DNA of 64,000 nt from Acidicapsa acidisoli. GTDB lineage: Bacteria; Acidobacteriota; Terriglobia; Terriglobales; Acidobacteriaceae. The number at the start of each line of letters is the position of its first letter. The first letter of the stretch is position 1. The DNA is taken from positions 310,001 to 374,000 of the forward strand of contig NZ_JAGSYI010000003.1 in NCBI RefSeq assembly GCF_025685625.1, read 5' to 3'. Positions 1 through 8,299 of the stretch are shown here, in pieces. Below the pieces are notes generated by a model that did not search any database, was not told where the DNA came from, and saw only the letters and a list, made by a program, of their open reading frames with translations. The position numbers and the translations under genes are program-made.

Positions 1-144
1 CTTGCGCGACTGATGTGTACAACTCAATTGGCGATAGCGAGGATGGAGTCTGGGCGGAGTTTGCCAACCATCGCCACGCTTGAGAAATTGGCCGAAGTGA
101 CTGGGAACCGGCTTGAGGTTAGGTTGATTAAATGCCCTTCATAA
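1..144 (+). CDS. XRE-family HTH regulator, C-terminal fragment (cut by window edge)
   Basis: Reading frame 1 is open from the first base to a TAA at 142-144 and gives 47 residues. They match the end of an XRE/HigA-like helix-turn-helix: the stretch TTQLAIARMESGR resembles the recognition helix region and is followed by LPTIATLEKLAEVTG, the usual last helices. Such proteins bind operator DNA and often act as antitoxins or autorepressors. The N-terminus and any toxin partner lie outside the window. The 3' end overlaps the end of the convergent gene at 128 by 17 bases. The family assignment is good; the antitoxin role is inference. Confidence 0.7.
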   Translation, partial: LARLMCTTQLAIARMESGRSLPTIATLEKLAEVTGNRLEVRLIKCPS

Positions 145-352
145 ACTCCGCTATCGACATTCCGAATGCAGTCGCCAGAGCTTGAATCGTGTTCAAGCAA
201 ACTTCCTTCCTGCCTAATTCCAGATCCGAAACATAGTTCTCGTTGATCCCGGCCTGCACTGCTAAATCCAACTGCCGCCATCCGCGCTTTCGCCGCAAAC
301 TTCGGATTCTCTGCCCGAGGGCTGTGCAGACTTCACTTGCCATCCCCACCAT
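128..352 (-). CDS. Small XRE-family HTH transcriptional regulator
   Basis: This 74-residue protein is essentially one Cro/C1-type helix-turn-helix: LGQRIRSLRRKRGWRQLDLAVQAGI, then NENYVSDLELGRKEV and LNTIQALATAFGMS. It lacks a second domain, as is common for phage-like or accessory-region autoregulators. Two starts are possible, at 352 and 343 (protein begins MVGM). An inverted repeat at 342-355 and 382-395 overlaps or abuts both, which fits autorepression. It is transcribed away from the small membrane protein at 428. The regulator family is clear; its targets are unknown. Confidence 0.75.
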   Translation of the reverse strand: MVGMASEVCTALGQRIRSLRRKRGWRQLDLAVQAGINENYVSDLELGRKEVCLNTIQALATAFGMSIAEFMKGI

Positions 353-395
353 AGTCCGGTTAGGCTGGAAAGTTCATCCCTACTATAGTGGGGAT
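342..395. promoter_or_regulatory. Inverted-repeat operator candidate between XRE gene and the divergent small gene
   Basis: ATCCCCACCATAGT at 342-355 and ACTATAGTGGGGAT at 382-395 are inverted copies differing at one base. The second copy contains the perfect 8-base palindrome ACTATAGT. The site sits over the start of the XRE gene and in the divergent intergenic region, where an autorepressor would bind. Binding itself is inferred. Confidence 0.55.
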
Positions 396-427
396 TTCAG
401 AAATTCCCGTTAGATCGGAACCAGCCC

Positions 428-718
428 ATGAACCGGCTAAAAGCGTTGCCCTGGACGCAGATTTTGCTCTTTTGCCTGCTGCTTACAAATCTGGTGAACT
501 ACGTCCAGATGGAAAGATTGAAGCGGTCAGTTGACGATGTATGGTCACAACTTCAAGATCAGGCATCCGCTGGCCAAATGGACGATATAGAGAAGCAGAT
601 CAAGGAATCCAACGAACATCTTCAGGAAGTCGAGTTTGGCCTACGCTGCATGTCCAGTCGTTTCGACGCGACGTGTATAGCAGCGGGACGTTCCCGTCTG
701 AGCCCCATAGCACCATAG
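428..718 (+). CDS. Small membrane-anchored coiled-coil protein, function unknown
   Basis: The 96-residue product has one N-terminal hydrophobic segment (ILLFCLLLTNLVNYV, about residues 12-26) and then a charged heptad-like stretch to about residue 70 (MERLKRSVDDVWSQLQ, DIEKQIKESNEHLQEVE). This predicts a single-pass inner-membrane protein with a cytoplasmic or periplasmic coiled coil. I do not recognise a family. No good ribosome binding site precedes the ATG, so the gene call rests on the protein's composition. It runs divergently from the XRE gene and convergently toward the frameshifted gene at 736. Confidence 0.5.
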   Translation: MNRLKALPWTQILLFCLLLTNLVNYVQMERLKRSVDDVWSQLQDQASAGQMDDIEKQIKESNEHLQEVEFGLRCMSSRFDATCIAAGRSRLSPIAP

Positions 719-735
719 CGAAAGCACCTTTCAGC

Positions 736-1486
736 CTAAAGGATGGCTTCCAGTTGCTCCATGAACAGCTTTACTTGCCCAATCAGGTTGCCAGCTTCCT
801 CCAAGGTGTATGTATCCTTTGGGTGCATCACTTCGTTCCGCCGAGCCAGCTTGACGGCGTAGAGGTTAGCTGAGGCTTGGCTCATCGCAACTCGATCAGA
901 CTTCGCTGGCAAATCTTTGATCGCCTTATTTACTTCCTCCAGAATGTTGTGCCAATACTTTTCGTTGACCAGAGCCACGCCGAGCTTAGTGCCGAATACC
1001 TGTACACCAACCTCCATGATCCGCATCAAGTGGAAGACGCAAGCTGTACTCCGGCCCATAGCGTAGCAGTTCCCGGCCTCAACCATGTCATACTGGATCA
1101 TCGGAAATCTGGCAACAACTCCCTTCCCAAAGAGTTCTGGTTGATCGTAAAAATCAATCTGCTTCGATGGCATGTAAAAAAAACTGCTCTGCGTCCATCT
1201 CCAGGCGAATCACTCTTCGCAACGCCTCAAACCTGGCACGCACTACTTCTCTCGCTAGGATTAGTCCTGGCTCCAGCAATTCCGCTGCACAACCGCCCGA
1301 AATTTTGAGGTTAATTTCTTGGCAGCAGTCCCGTATTTTCACGAGTTTATTGCGGAGGTCGCTATCTAAGTCGAAGCTGACAACCTCCGAATCCGGATAG
1401 TTGGGAGCATAATGCTCCAACCACTCCTCCTCTTGGTGTAATTCAGAAATAATGCTCACATATGCAGTAGCCGAAAACCGTTCCAT
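736..1486 (-). pseudogene. HEPN-like hypothetical protein, broken by one-base frameshift in an A8 run
   Basis: Two overlapping frames, 1154-1486 (from MERFSATAYVS) and 736-1173, read as one protein of about 248 residues if one base is removed from the A8 run at 1176-1183 (T8 on the coding strand). The repaired join reads EQFFYMPSKQIDFYDQ, an uninterrupted fold. The second half holds the conserved EAGNCYAMGRSTACVFHLMR block and, near the end, RNEVMH, a match to the Rx4-6H motif of HEPN proteins, which include RNases and toxins or abortive-infection effectors. It lies in a patch rich in regulators and toxin-antitoxin genes. It may be a decayed gene, a slippage-dependent gene or a sequencing error. 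The HEPN link is inference from the motif and helical character. Confidence 0.65.
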
Positions 1487-1607
1487 GTCCCACCATGAAA
1501 TCAAAGAGTATGGCGAGGATACCCATGGCTGGCGAATGTTGTCGATAGGGGTGCTATTCATGCCGCACCCCCTTGATGAGCCAAGCATATTCTTGCCCGT
1601 TGACGCT

Positions 1608-1660
1608 GTGAACCCAGGTCTCAAAAGCGAGACCTGGGGCACCCCGATTTTAGATGTGGG
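1608..1660. repeat. Dispersed hairpin repeat, family A copy 1
   Basis: CCCAGGTCTC at 1613-1622 and GAGACCTGGG at 1629-1638 form a perfect 10-bp stem with loop AAAAGC. They are followed by GGCACCCCGATTTTAGATG. Copies at 2390, 4265, 26811 and 32085 share this plan. Confidence 0.85.
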
Positions 1661-1721
1661 CCACCCGGCAGTCAGTTATACGGGTGATTGGAAATTCTGA
1701 AAAGGAGCAGGTGGAATATTG

Positions 1722-2381
1722 ATGGACAGGCGGAGATTCATCGAAGATTCCTTGTTGGTTACCGCGGGATCGGTGTTATTCGATCAGGCAATGGACGCGG
1801 CAATTGCCTCGTCACCTCATGACAACTTGTTTGCACGCATGACATGGATGAACGAACCCGCTTCTTCCAAGATCACCGGAGAGCAGATGGTGGTTCGGAG
1901 CCGGCCAAAAACGGATTTCTGGCAAAAGACATTCGATGGCTATGTCGCCGATAACGGCCACTTCTATCACCTCTCTGTGCCCGGAGAGTTTACCTTCACA
2001 GCCCGTTTCAATGGCAAGTATGCAACGCTCTACGATCAGGCGGGACTGATGGTCAGGTTGGACAGTGAAAACTGGATGCGATGCGGCACCGAGTTCCTTG
2101 AGGGAAAGCGATTCGCGAGCGTAGTTTTCACACGCACCTATTCCGACGGATCTACGATGCCGGATCTCTCTGAGACAGACCCTGTCTGGTGGCGGGTTAT
2201 CCGCAAGAAGGATTCCATTGAGACGCTCTGTTCGCTCAACGGCGTTCAATTCACTTCTGTTCGTATGGGATATTTCCAGCCGAGTCGACCAGTAGAGGTG
2301 GGAATTATGTGCGCTGCTCCGAGCGGCCAGGGATTTGAAGCTACATTCGAAGATCTGAAACTGCAAACAGTCTCAACTTAG
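1722..2381 (+). CDS. DUF1349 domain protein with twin-arginine-like leader
   Basis: The 219-residue product begins MDRRRFIEDSLLVTAG, which resembles a short Tat-type leader. The body matches the DUF1349 concanavalin-like fold: KTDFWQKTFDGYVADNGHFYHL, then YATLYDQAGLMVRLDSENWM, GTEFLEG and SVVFTR. Members of this family occur as stand-alone proteins and beside carbohydrate-active domains; no reaction is established. AAGGAG at 1702-1707 precedes the start; a TTG one codon upstream is the alternative start. It lies alone between two family A hairpins, which could mark transcription ends. The family call is firm; the role is unknown. Confidence 0.8.
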   Translation: MDRRRFIEDSLLVTAGSVLFDQAMDAAIASSPHDNLFARMTWMNEPASSKITGEQMVVRSRPKTDFWQKTFDGYVADNGHFYHLSVPGEFTFTARFNGKYATLYDQAGLMVRLDSENWMRCGTEFLEGKRFASVVFTRTYSDGSTMPDLSETDPVWWRVIRKKDSIETLCSLNGVQFTSVRMGYFQPSRPVEVGIMCAAPSGQGFEATFEDLKLQTVST

Positions 2382-2389
2382 GCTGTACC

Positions 2390-2448
2390 GTGAACCCATG
2401 TCTCAAAGGCGAGACTTAGGACGTTCCGATTTCAGATGCGGACCGCCC
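2390..2448. repeat. Dispersed hairpin repeat, family A copy 2 (degenerate)
   Basis: Begins GTGAACCCATGTCTC, followed by AAAGGC, GAGACTTAGG and later CCGATTTCAGATG. It lines up with copies 1 and 3, but the stem has mismatches on both arms, so this copy appears to be decaying. It fills most of the gap after the DUF1349 gene. Confidence 0.75.
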
Positions 2449-2460
2449 GTCGAGTGTGGC

Positions 2461-2979
2461 TTAGTCGGCTAGGGCGGCTATTTCGCTCAAGGCTACCTGG
2501 AAGCTGCCGCCTGGAAGCTCGAAGGTGGTTGCCGGGGTAAGCTGGCCGCTTGAGTAGAGATAATAGGACGGTTTTTTCGGCTCGATAACCCAAATGGCTG
2601 GGATGCCCATCTGCTGGTAGTCGGCCAGCCGATCCAGCATTTCGGTCATCGTGTCTGTCGGGGAAAGGATTTCGAAGACGGCCAAGGGAGGCTGGGTGAC
2701 GATCTGCTCTCGCGGGGCGCCTCGGCTGAGGATGGTGACGTCGGGAACGCGGAAGTTGTCGGCGGCTACCTGGACACGCAGTTCGGGGTAAACGCGGATG
2801 TTCCAGGCGGAGTTATGTTCGCTGAACCAGCGAACAAGGGCCGCCTGCCAGGATGCGTGATCGAGTTCGCCCACAGCGCGCTCCTTGATGACTCCGCGGA
2901 CGTACTCGCAGTCGGGGTTGGCGGAGGTTTTCCGGTACTCTTCGACGGAAATCCGATTTGAGATCAGAGCTGTGGCCAT
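2461..2979 (-). CDS. Uma2 family endonuclease-like protein
   Basis: The start chosen is the ATG at 2979, giving 172 residues beginning MATALISNRISVEEYRK; the longer frame upstream is low-complexity and unlike the family. Uma2 (DUF820) proteins have a PD-(D/E)xK restriction-like fold. The conserved pieces are visible: ISVEEY, CEYVRGV (E near residue 26), VYPELRVQV, RVPDVTIL (D of the active site), LAVFEILSP (E) and DRLADYQQMGIPAIWVIEP. The family is greatly expanded in cyanobacteria and found in acidobacteria. The substrate and role are not established. It stands alone on the minus strand in the accessory patch. Confidence 0.85.
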   Translation of the reverse strand: MATALISNRISVEEYRKTSANPDCEYVRGVIKERAVGELDHASWQAALVRWFSEHNSAWNIRVYPELRVQVAADNFRVPDVTILSRGAPREQIVTQPPLAVFEILSPTDTMTEMLDRLADYQQMGIPAIWVIEPKKPSYYLYSSGQLTPATTFELPGGSFQVALSEIAALAD

Positions 2980-3061
2980 ACTCGGCCTCCGTGATGTGAT
3001 TGTACTCGGATGTGCTCCACCCGCCCAATTGCGGCGATAGACCCATAAGGGCCTGTACCCT

Positions 3062-3253
3062 TCAACTGCCGGAGGGAGCGAGGGCTGCGAAGACGGCTGC
3101 GCTGACGGCTTTGGTGACAAGGCCGTAACCGGCGGTGGTGGCCACGGTGGCGAGGATTCCGGGGTTGGCGCGGCGGCCGAAGTAGACCAGGCCTGCGCCA
3201 AGAAGTCCGAAGGCTAATGTGGATGCGATGGATTGGTCTTGTCTGCCGGTCAT
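3062..3253 (-). CDS. Small hydrophobic membrane protein
   Basis: This 63-residue protein has two hydrophobic segments, STLAFGLLGAGLVYFG (about residues 11-26) and GILATVATTAGYGLVTKAV (about 32-50), separated by the basic loop RRANPG. That topology suggests a two-pass inner-membrane protein. It has no recognised domain or catalytic motif. Small proteins of this composition are often annotated only as hypothetical. The frame is short, so the support is composition and topology rather than homology. Confidence 0.5.
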   Translation of the reverse strand: MTGRQDQSIASTLAFGLLGAGLVYFGRRANPGILATVATTAGYGLVTKAVSAAVFAALAPSGS

Positions 3254-3298
3254 TGAGGTCTCTCCGATTCGATTCTCAGATTGCGTGTCAGAAGTAGG

Positions 3299-3498
3299 AT
3301 GCAGAAATTCGGCGCGGAGGGCGTGTTGCGCGAGAAGGCTGGCGTGACGTCGGAGATGTCGATCAATATCAGCGAGTCTATTGGGCAGGGTTCGCCGGAT
3401 ATCTGGTTCAGTTGCAGCATGATTACGATTTCTGGCAGGCGGCCCATGCGAAGGGTCGACGGAAGAAGATTGCTCCGCTGCGGTCGGCGGCGGCTTGA
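3299..3498 (+). pseudogene. Remnant of a HigA-type HTH antitoxin gene (frameshifted)
   Basis: One frame reads VTSEMSINISESIGQGSPDIWF. Moving the frame by one base near 3408 continues it as QLQHDYDFWQAAHAKGRR and ends KKIAPLRSAAA at a TGA (3496-3498). Together this reproduces the C-terminal half of HigA/VapI antitoxins, whose hallmark is PEMAxRLxxALGxSPxxWLxLQxxYDLWQA. The N-terminal DNA-binding half is not recognisable upstream. No intact toxin partner is attached. A different, intact toxin-antitoxin pair starts about 110 bases downstream. Confidence 0.6.
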
Positions 3499-3606
3499 TC
3501 TGCGGGCGGTACTTGGGCCTGCTGGTGCCACATGCCAGTTTGATATTATTGAGAAACAGGATCTGTACATTTTAAAGTGCAGTGGTACTATATAAGGTAC
3601 GGCATC

Positions 3607-3960
3607 GTGGATGGTTCAAGGCAACAGAAGATTCCTCTTATTTTCTTCCGTTCACCGTCTGGGGTTGAGCCGGTGAGAGAGTGGTTGCTGGGGCTGCCTG
3701 AAGAGGAGCGTCAGTCAATCGGGCGAGACCTGCTGCGGGCGCAATGGCAGTGGCCAGTTGGAATGCCGCTATGCCGTCCGATGGGGAGAGGGTTGTGGGA
3801 GATTCGCACGGATATGCCGACGAAGCGAACTGCGCGAGTACTGATCTGTCCGCATCGCGATCACCTGGTCGCATTGCATGGATTCATTAAGAAGACGCGG
3901 ACCACGCCGGAGGATGATTTGGAATTGGCGCGCAGGCGTCAGAAGGAGTTAGGGCAATGA
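3607..3960 (+). CDS. HigB/RelE-type toxin (phage Gp49-like family)
   Basis: The product matches the Gp49-like RelE superfamily of mRNA interferases, which cut mRNA on the ribosome: IPLIFFRSPSGVEPVREWLLGL, then GRDLLRAQWQWPVGMPLCRPMGRGLWEIRTDM and ARVLICPHRDHLVALHGFIKKTRTTP. The order of sheet strands and the GLWEIR and LHGFIKKT blocks are typical. I favour the GTG at 3607, which has AAGG nine bases upstream and gives 117 residues; a GTG at 3577 in the same frame is possible. The stop overlaps the antitoxin start by four bases (ATGA), so the two are translationally coupled, toxin first. Confidence 0.8.
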   Translation: MDGSRQQKIPLIFFRSPSGVEPVREWLLGLPEEERQSIGRDLLRAQWQWPVGMPLCRPMGRGLWEIRTDMPTKRTARVLICPHRDHLVALHGFIKKTRTTPEDDLELARRRQKELGQ

Positions 3961-4235
3961 GCGATCAACATATGGGTTCGAGCATTGATGATTTCATGAA
4001 GGAAGAAGGCATCTTTGAGGAGGCGCAGGCGCAGGCTGTGAAGGAGGTTGTTGCGTGGCAGCTTGCCGAAGCTATGCGGGTGCAGAAGATCTCCAAGAAC
4101 AGGATGGCGACTTTGCTTAAGACGAGCAGGTCGCAGGTGGATCGGCTGCTTGATCCGACGAGTGATATTACGCTTGCGAGCCTGCAGCGGGCCGCTGTGA
4201 TGGTTGGGCGGCGGGTTTCGATTGAGCTTGTTTAG
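3957..4235 (+). CDS. HigA-type XRE antitoxin of the Gp49-like toxin
   Basis: The 92-residue protein has a helix-turn-helix in its C-terminal half: WQLAEAMRVQKISKNRMATLLKTSRSQVDRLLDP, then ITLASLQRAAVMVGRRVSIELV. The N-terminal portion (SSIDDFMKEEGIFEEAQAQA) is acidic and helical, as expected for toxin contact. It overlaps the toxin gene by four bases. By family precedent it should neutralise the toxin and repress the shared promoter. A family A hairpin follows about 30 bases after the stop. Confidence 0.82.
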   Translation: MSDQHMGSSIDDFMKEEGIFEEAQAQAVKEVVAWQLAEAMRVQKISKNRMATLLKTSRSQVDRLLDPTSDITLASLQRAAVMVGRRVSIELV

Positions 4236-4264
4236 TTATAGATAGATTTGTGGACGATCCAGCA

Positions 4265-4313
4265 GTGAACCCAGGTCTCAAAGGCGAGACCTGGGGCATC
4301 CGATTTTAGATGT
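4265..4313. repeat. Dispersed hairpin repeat, family A copy 3
   Basis: CCCAGGTCTC at 4270-4279 and GAGACCTGGG at 4286-4295 pair perfectly around loop AAAGGC, followed by GGCATCCGATTTTAGATG. It lies between two convergent genes, where it could also end transcription. Confidence 0.85.
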
Positions 4314-4324
4314 TGATGGGATTT

Positions 4325-5671
4325 TTACTCTGCACAATGGTTCCTGCCGCTAGGCCAGAATTTCGACTGCAAGATAGGATCGACTGGGTAGTCAGACCAC
4401 CAAACTTCTTTAAGGCCTGGAAGTTGTCTACGAATGTTTGCCAGTGCCGAAGATTGGTCGCATAGGTGCGGACCAATTACAAGCGTTCCGCCTTTGATCT
4501 GAAGGCTAGAACTCAGGTAGAAGGTTTCCCCATCGAAAAAGAACGTGCAATTCTCGAAGTGGCCACTAATGATTACAGTATTGTCCAGAAGTATCTTCCC
4601 GCCCTTCAAGGTGCCATTGCCGACACAACTATATTGAATGTAGACAGCTGAAGGCAGGCCGATTGGGAGAAGAGCGTCGTCGAAATTTGAGTTCATTACG
4701 ATATTCTGCGCAAACACCTTTGGGTACTCATTCATGCCAACCGGCGGAGCGAAGGCCGGTTGTCCACCAGCAAAAACAGCCTCCTGAATGGGGCCACCGA
4801 TAACCGGGGAAGGGTATGGGGGAAGCATCCCATTCTGGTCGGCGATGTGCCTTAGGTGTTCGGCCAATTCTTTAAGCTGCGCGGCTGAGAGCGTGTCCAG
4901 GCGATGCTGTGTCTTAGCACGTGCGTACGCACGAAGTGGAGGTTCATCCCTGAAGAGAACATCGTCGGGATGAGCGATCCTATCGGAGACAGCCTTTTCG
5001 GCATTAGGTGGGGCTGAGATGAGATAAAGTAAATCATCGTTGTGGTAGTCCTCAACTGACGAGATACTGGCACGAGGTCTGGCAGAAGTGCCTTCTGCTG
5101 GCGCCCTTGAGTACGAGATGACGCGCTTGGTACTTCTCATAGTACCGTCAACATCGTAACCCGCGAATATTAGGTCTAAATCAGTAGGTGCGTGGGACGC
5201 GATGCCTTCGCTTGCGATCCGTGCTGCGTTGAGATTATCGAGATAGTATCGAATGTATTCCGTCAAGTCACTTACCTTTTTATCAAACGTCAGGACAGAC
5301 TCAGACTTTGACAACTCCTTGGAGTAGGCAAAAATCAACTGAGAGGTTGCGACAAACATGGGATACAGAGCATTCTCTTTATTACCAACGTTAGGCCCTG
5401 GGTCGGTAACCAGACCGGCAAGCGAAACCATTGTCTTTTTGTCAAGTCGAAAGAGTTTTTGCTCCAGGTCTTCATAGTCGCCATTGGGTTTAGTTCCTCT
5501 GCTATCGGTGATAAGCACCATTGCATTCTTGTTAGCGAGGAGAAGGTTAATCGTCCCATGCGAGGGTAGACTGGGCGCCGTTTGCGGTAAGGCATGCGTC
5601 GCTGCAAGCAAGCCAGACAGAACGGTGACAAGGAATGGCTTAACTTTGGCCCAAGTCTGAACAGCCTTCAT
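4325..5671 (-). CDS. Predicted secreted proteasome-beta-like Ntn hydrolase with C-terminal extension
   Basis: The start at 5671 gives 448 residues; the longer frame upstream translates a dispersed repeat and is rejected. Residues 1-29 form a signal peptide (KPFLVTVLSGLLAATHA). After SHG, Thr40 begins a proteasome-beta-like fold. Counting Thr40 as position 1 places D56 at 17, R58 at 19, K72 at 33 and G86 at 47, exactly the conserved catalytic and pocket positions of proteasome beta subunits (TDSR, EQKLF, LAGL). Later DLIFAGYDVDG resembles the central strand pair. The last 200 residues are not recognised. Export is inferred from the leader; activity requires cleavage before Thr40. No neighbouring gene explains the substrate. 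Confidence 0.7.
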   Translation of the reverse strand: MKAVQTWAKVKPFLVTVLSGLLAATHALPQTAPSLPSHGTINLLLANKNAMVLITDSRGTKPNGDYEDLEQKLFRLDKKTMVSLAGLVTDPGPNVGNKENALYPMFVATSQLIFAYSKELSKSESVLTFDKKVSDLTEYIRYYLDNLNAARIASEGIASHAPTDLDLIFAGYDVDGTMRSTKRVISYSRAPAEGTSARPRASISSVEDYHNDDLLYLISAPPNAEKAVSDRIAHPDDVLFRDEPPLRAYARAKTQHRLDTLSAAQLKELAEHLRHIADQNGMLPPYPSPVIGGPIQEAVFAGGQPAFAPPVGMNEYPKVFAQNIVMNSNFDDALLPIGLPSAVYIQYSCVGNGTLKGGKILLDNTVIISGHFENCTFFFDGETFYLSSSLQIKGGTLVIGPHLCDQSSALANIRRQLPGLKEVWWSDYPVDPILQSKFWPSGRNHCAE

Positions 5672-5738
5672 CGGGATTCCTCCGGCGCTCGTTTTAAGAA
5701 ATGTTAGCACCCGCCAAGACAAGCGCAGGAACAACTGC

Positions 5739-5784
5739 AACGGCAACAACAGATCCTTCGCTGCGCTCAGGATGACAAGTCGTG
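5739..5784. repeat. Dispersed repeat, family D copy 1
   Basis: The segment around CTGCGCTCAGGATGACAAG recurs near 26757-26782 as TTTGCTCAGGATGACAAGC after a similar TTCG. Its reverse translation gives the string VILSAAKDL, a frequent artefact in acidobacterial gene calls. It lies in the leader region upstream of the Ntn hydrolase gene. Confidence 0.6.
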
Positions 5785-5805
5785 GGGTGGCGCGGAAATT
5801 TGTGA

Positions 5806-5848
5806 GTCCCACCCTTCCCGCAAAAGGCGCGGTAAGGATGGGGCACCC
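5806..5848. repeat. Dispersed repeat, family C copy 1
   Basis: GTCCCACCCTT and GGATGGGGCACCC flank a GC-rich centre. The same ends flank a different centre at 31121-31160. GGTG/CACC complementarity makes it an imperfect palindrome. It lies between the Ntn hydrolase and acs. Confidence 0.65.
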
Positions 5849-5915
5849 ACTTTGGTGGTGATTTCAGGAGAAGGCGCGGGCTGTTCTTGCGCCGTAGGCG
5901 CGGTTGCCTAGGCGG

Positions 5916-7943
<2,028 letters not shown>

Positions 7944-8299
7944 TCATTGTCCTTCAAAGACGAAAAGTGTCGGAATAATCACAACTGCGCTAATGAGGCT
8001 GCATCATTCCCTTAAATGACACGATAGCCGCTGGGAATGGGATGGGCAAGCCAGAGCAGTTTTGGACACCTTCCTTGAAATGGTCGAGCTTACATTCAAT
8101 TTTCGCAAGAACTGCTTGACAATGAGAGATTTCTAATTTCATGTGATTGCGAAGTTTTTGCGAGTCGCCGGATTCTTCCAAAATCAGGCAATAGCAAAGC
8201 GCCCGGGGTGGTCTTAGCGCAGTCGTCTCAAAGCCGGCAAGCAATGTGGAAGCCTCGCGTTCTACACGTGGCTGACATAAGGCAGGACAAGGAGAGATC
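7944..8299. other. Divergent intergenic region between acs and the arylsulfotransferase-like gene
   Basis: No convincing coding frame. It must contain the acs promoter (minus) and the promoter for the gene at 8300 (plus). A ribosome binding site AAGGAGAG at 8289-8296 belongs to the latter. I do not see a clear operator, riboswitch or terminator. Confidence 0.5.

Noticed and set aside
3250-3595. Two overlapping small open frames on opposite strands
   Set aside because: The region is better explained by the decayed HigA antitoxin; neither frame as a whole resembles a protein.
5672-5812. N-terminal extension of the Ntn hydrolase frame
   Set aside because: The 47 extra codons translate family D repeat sequence (VILSAAKDL type) and would bury the signal peptide.
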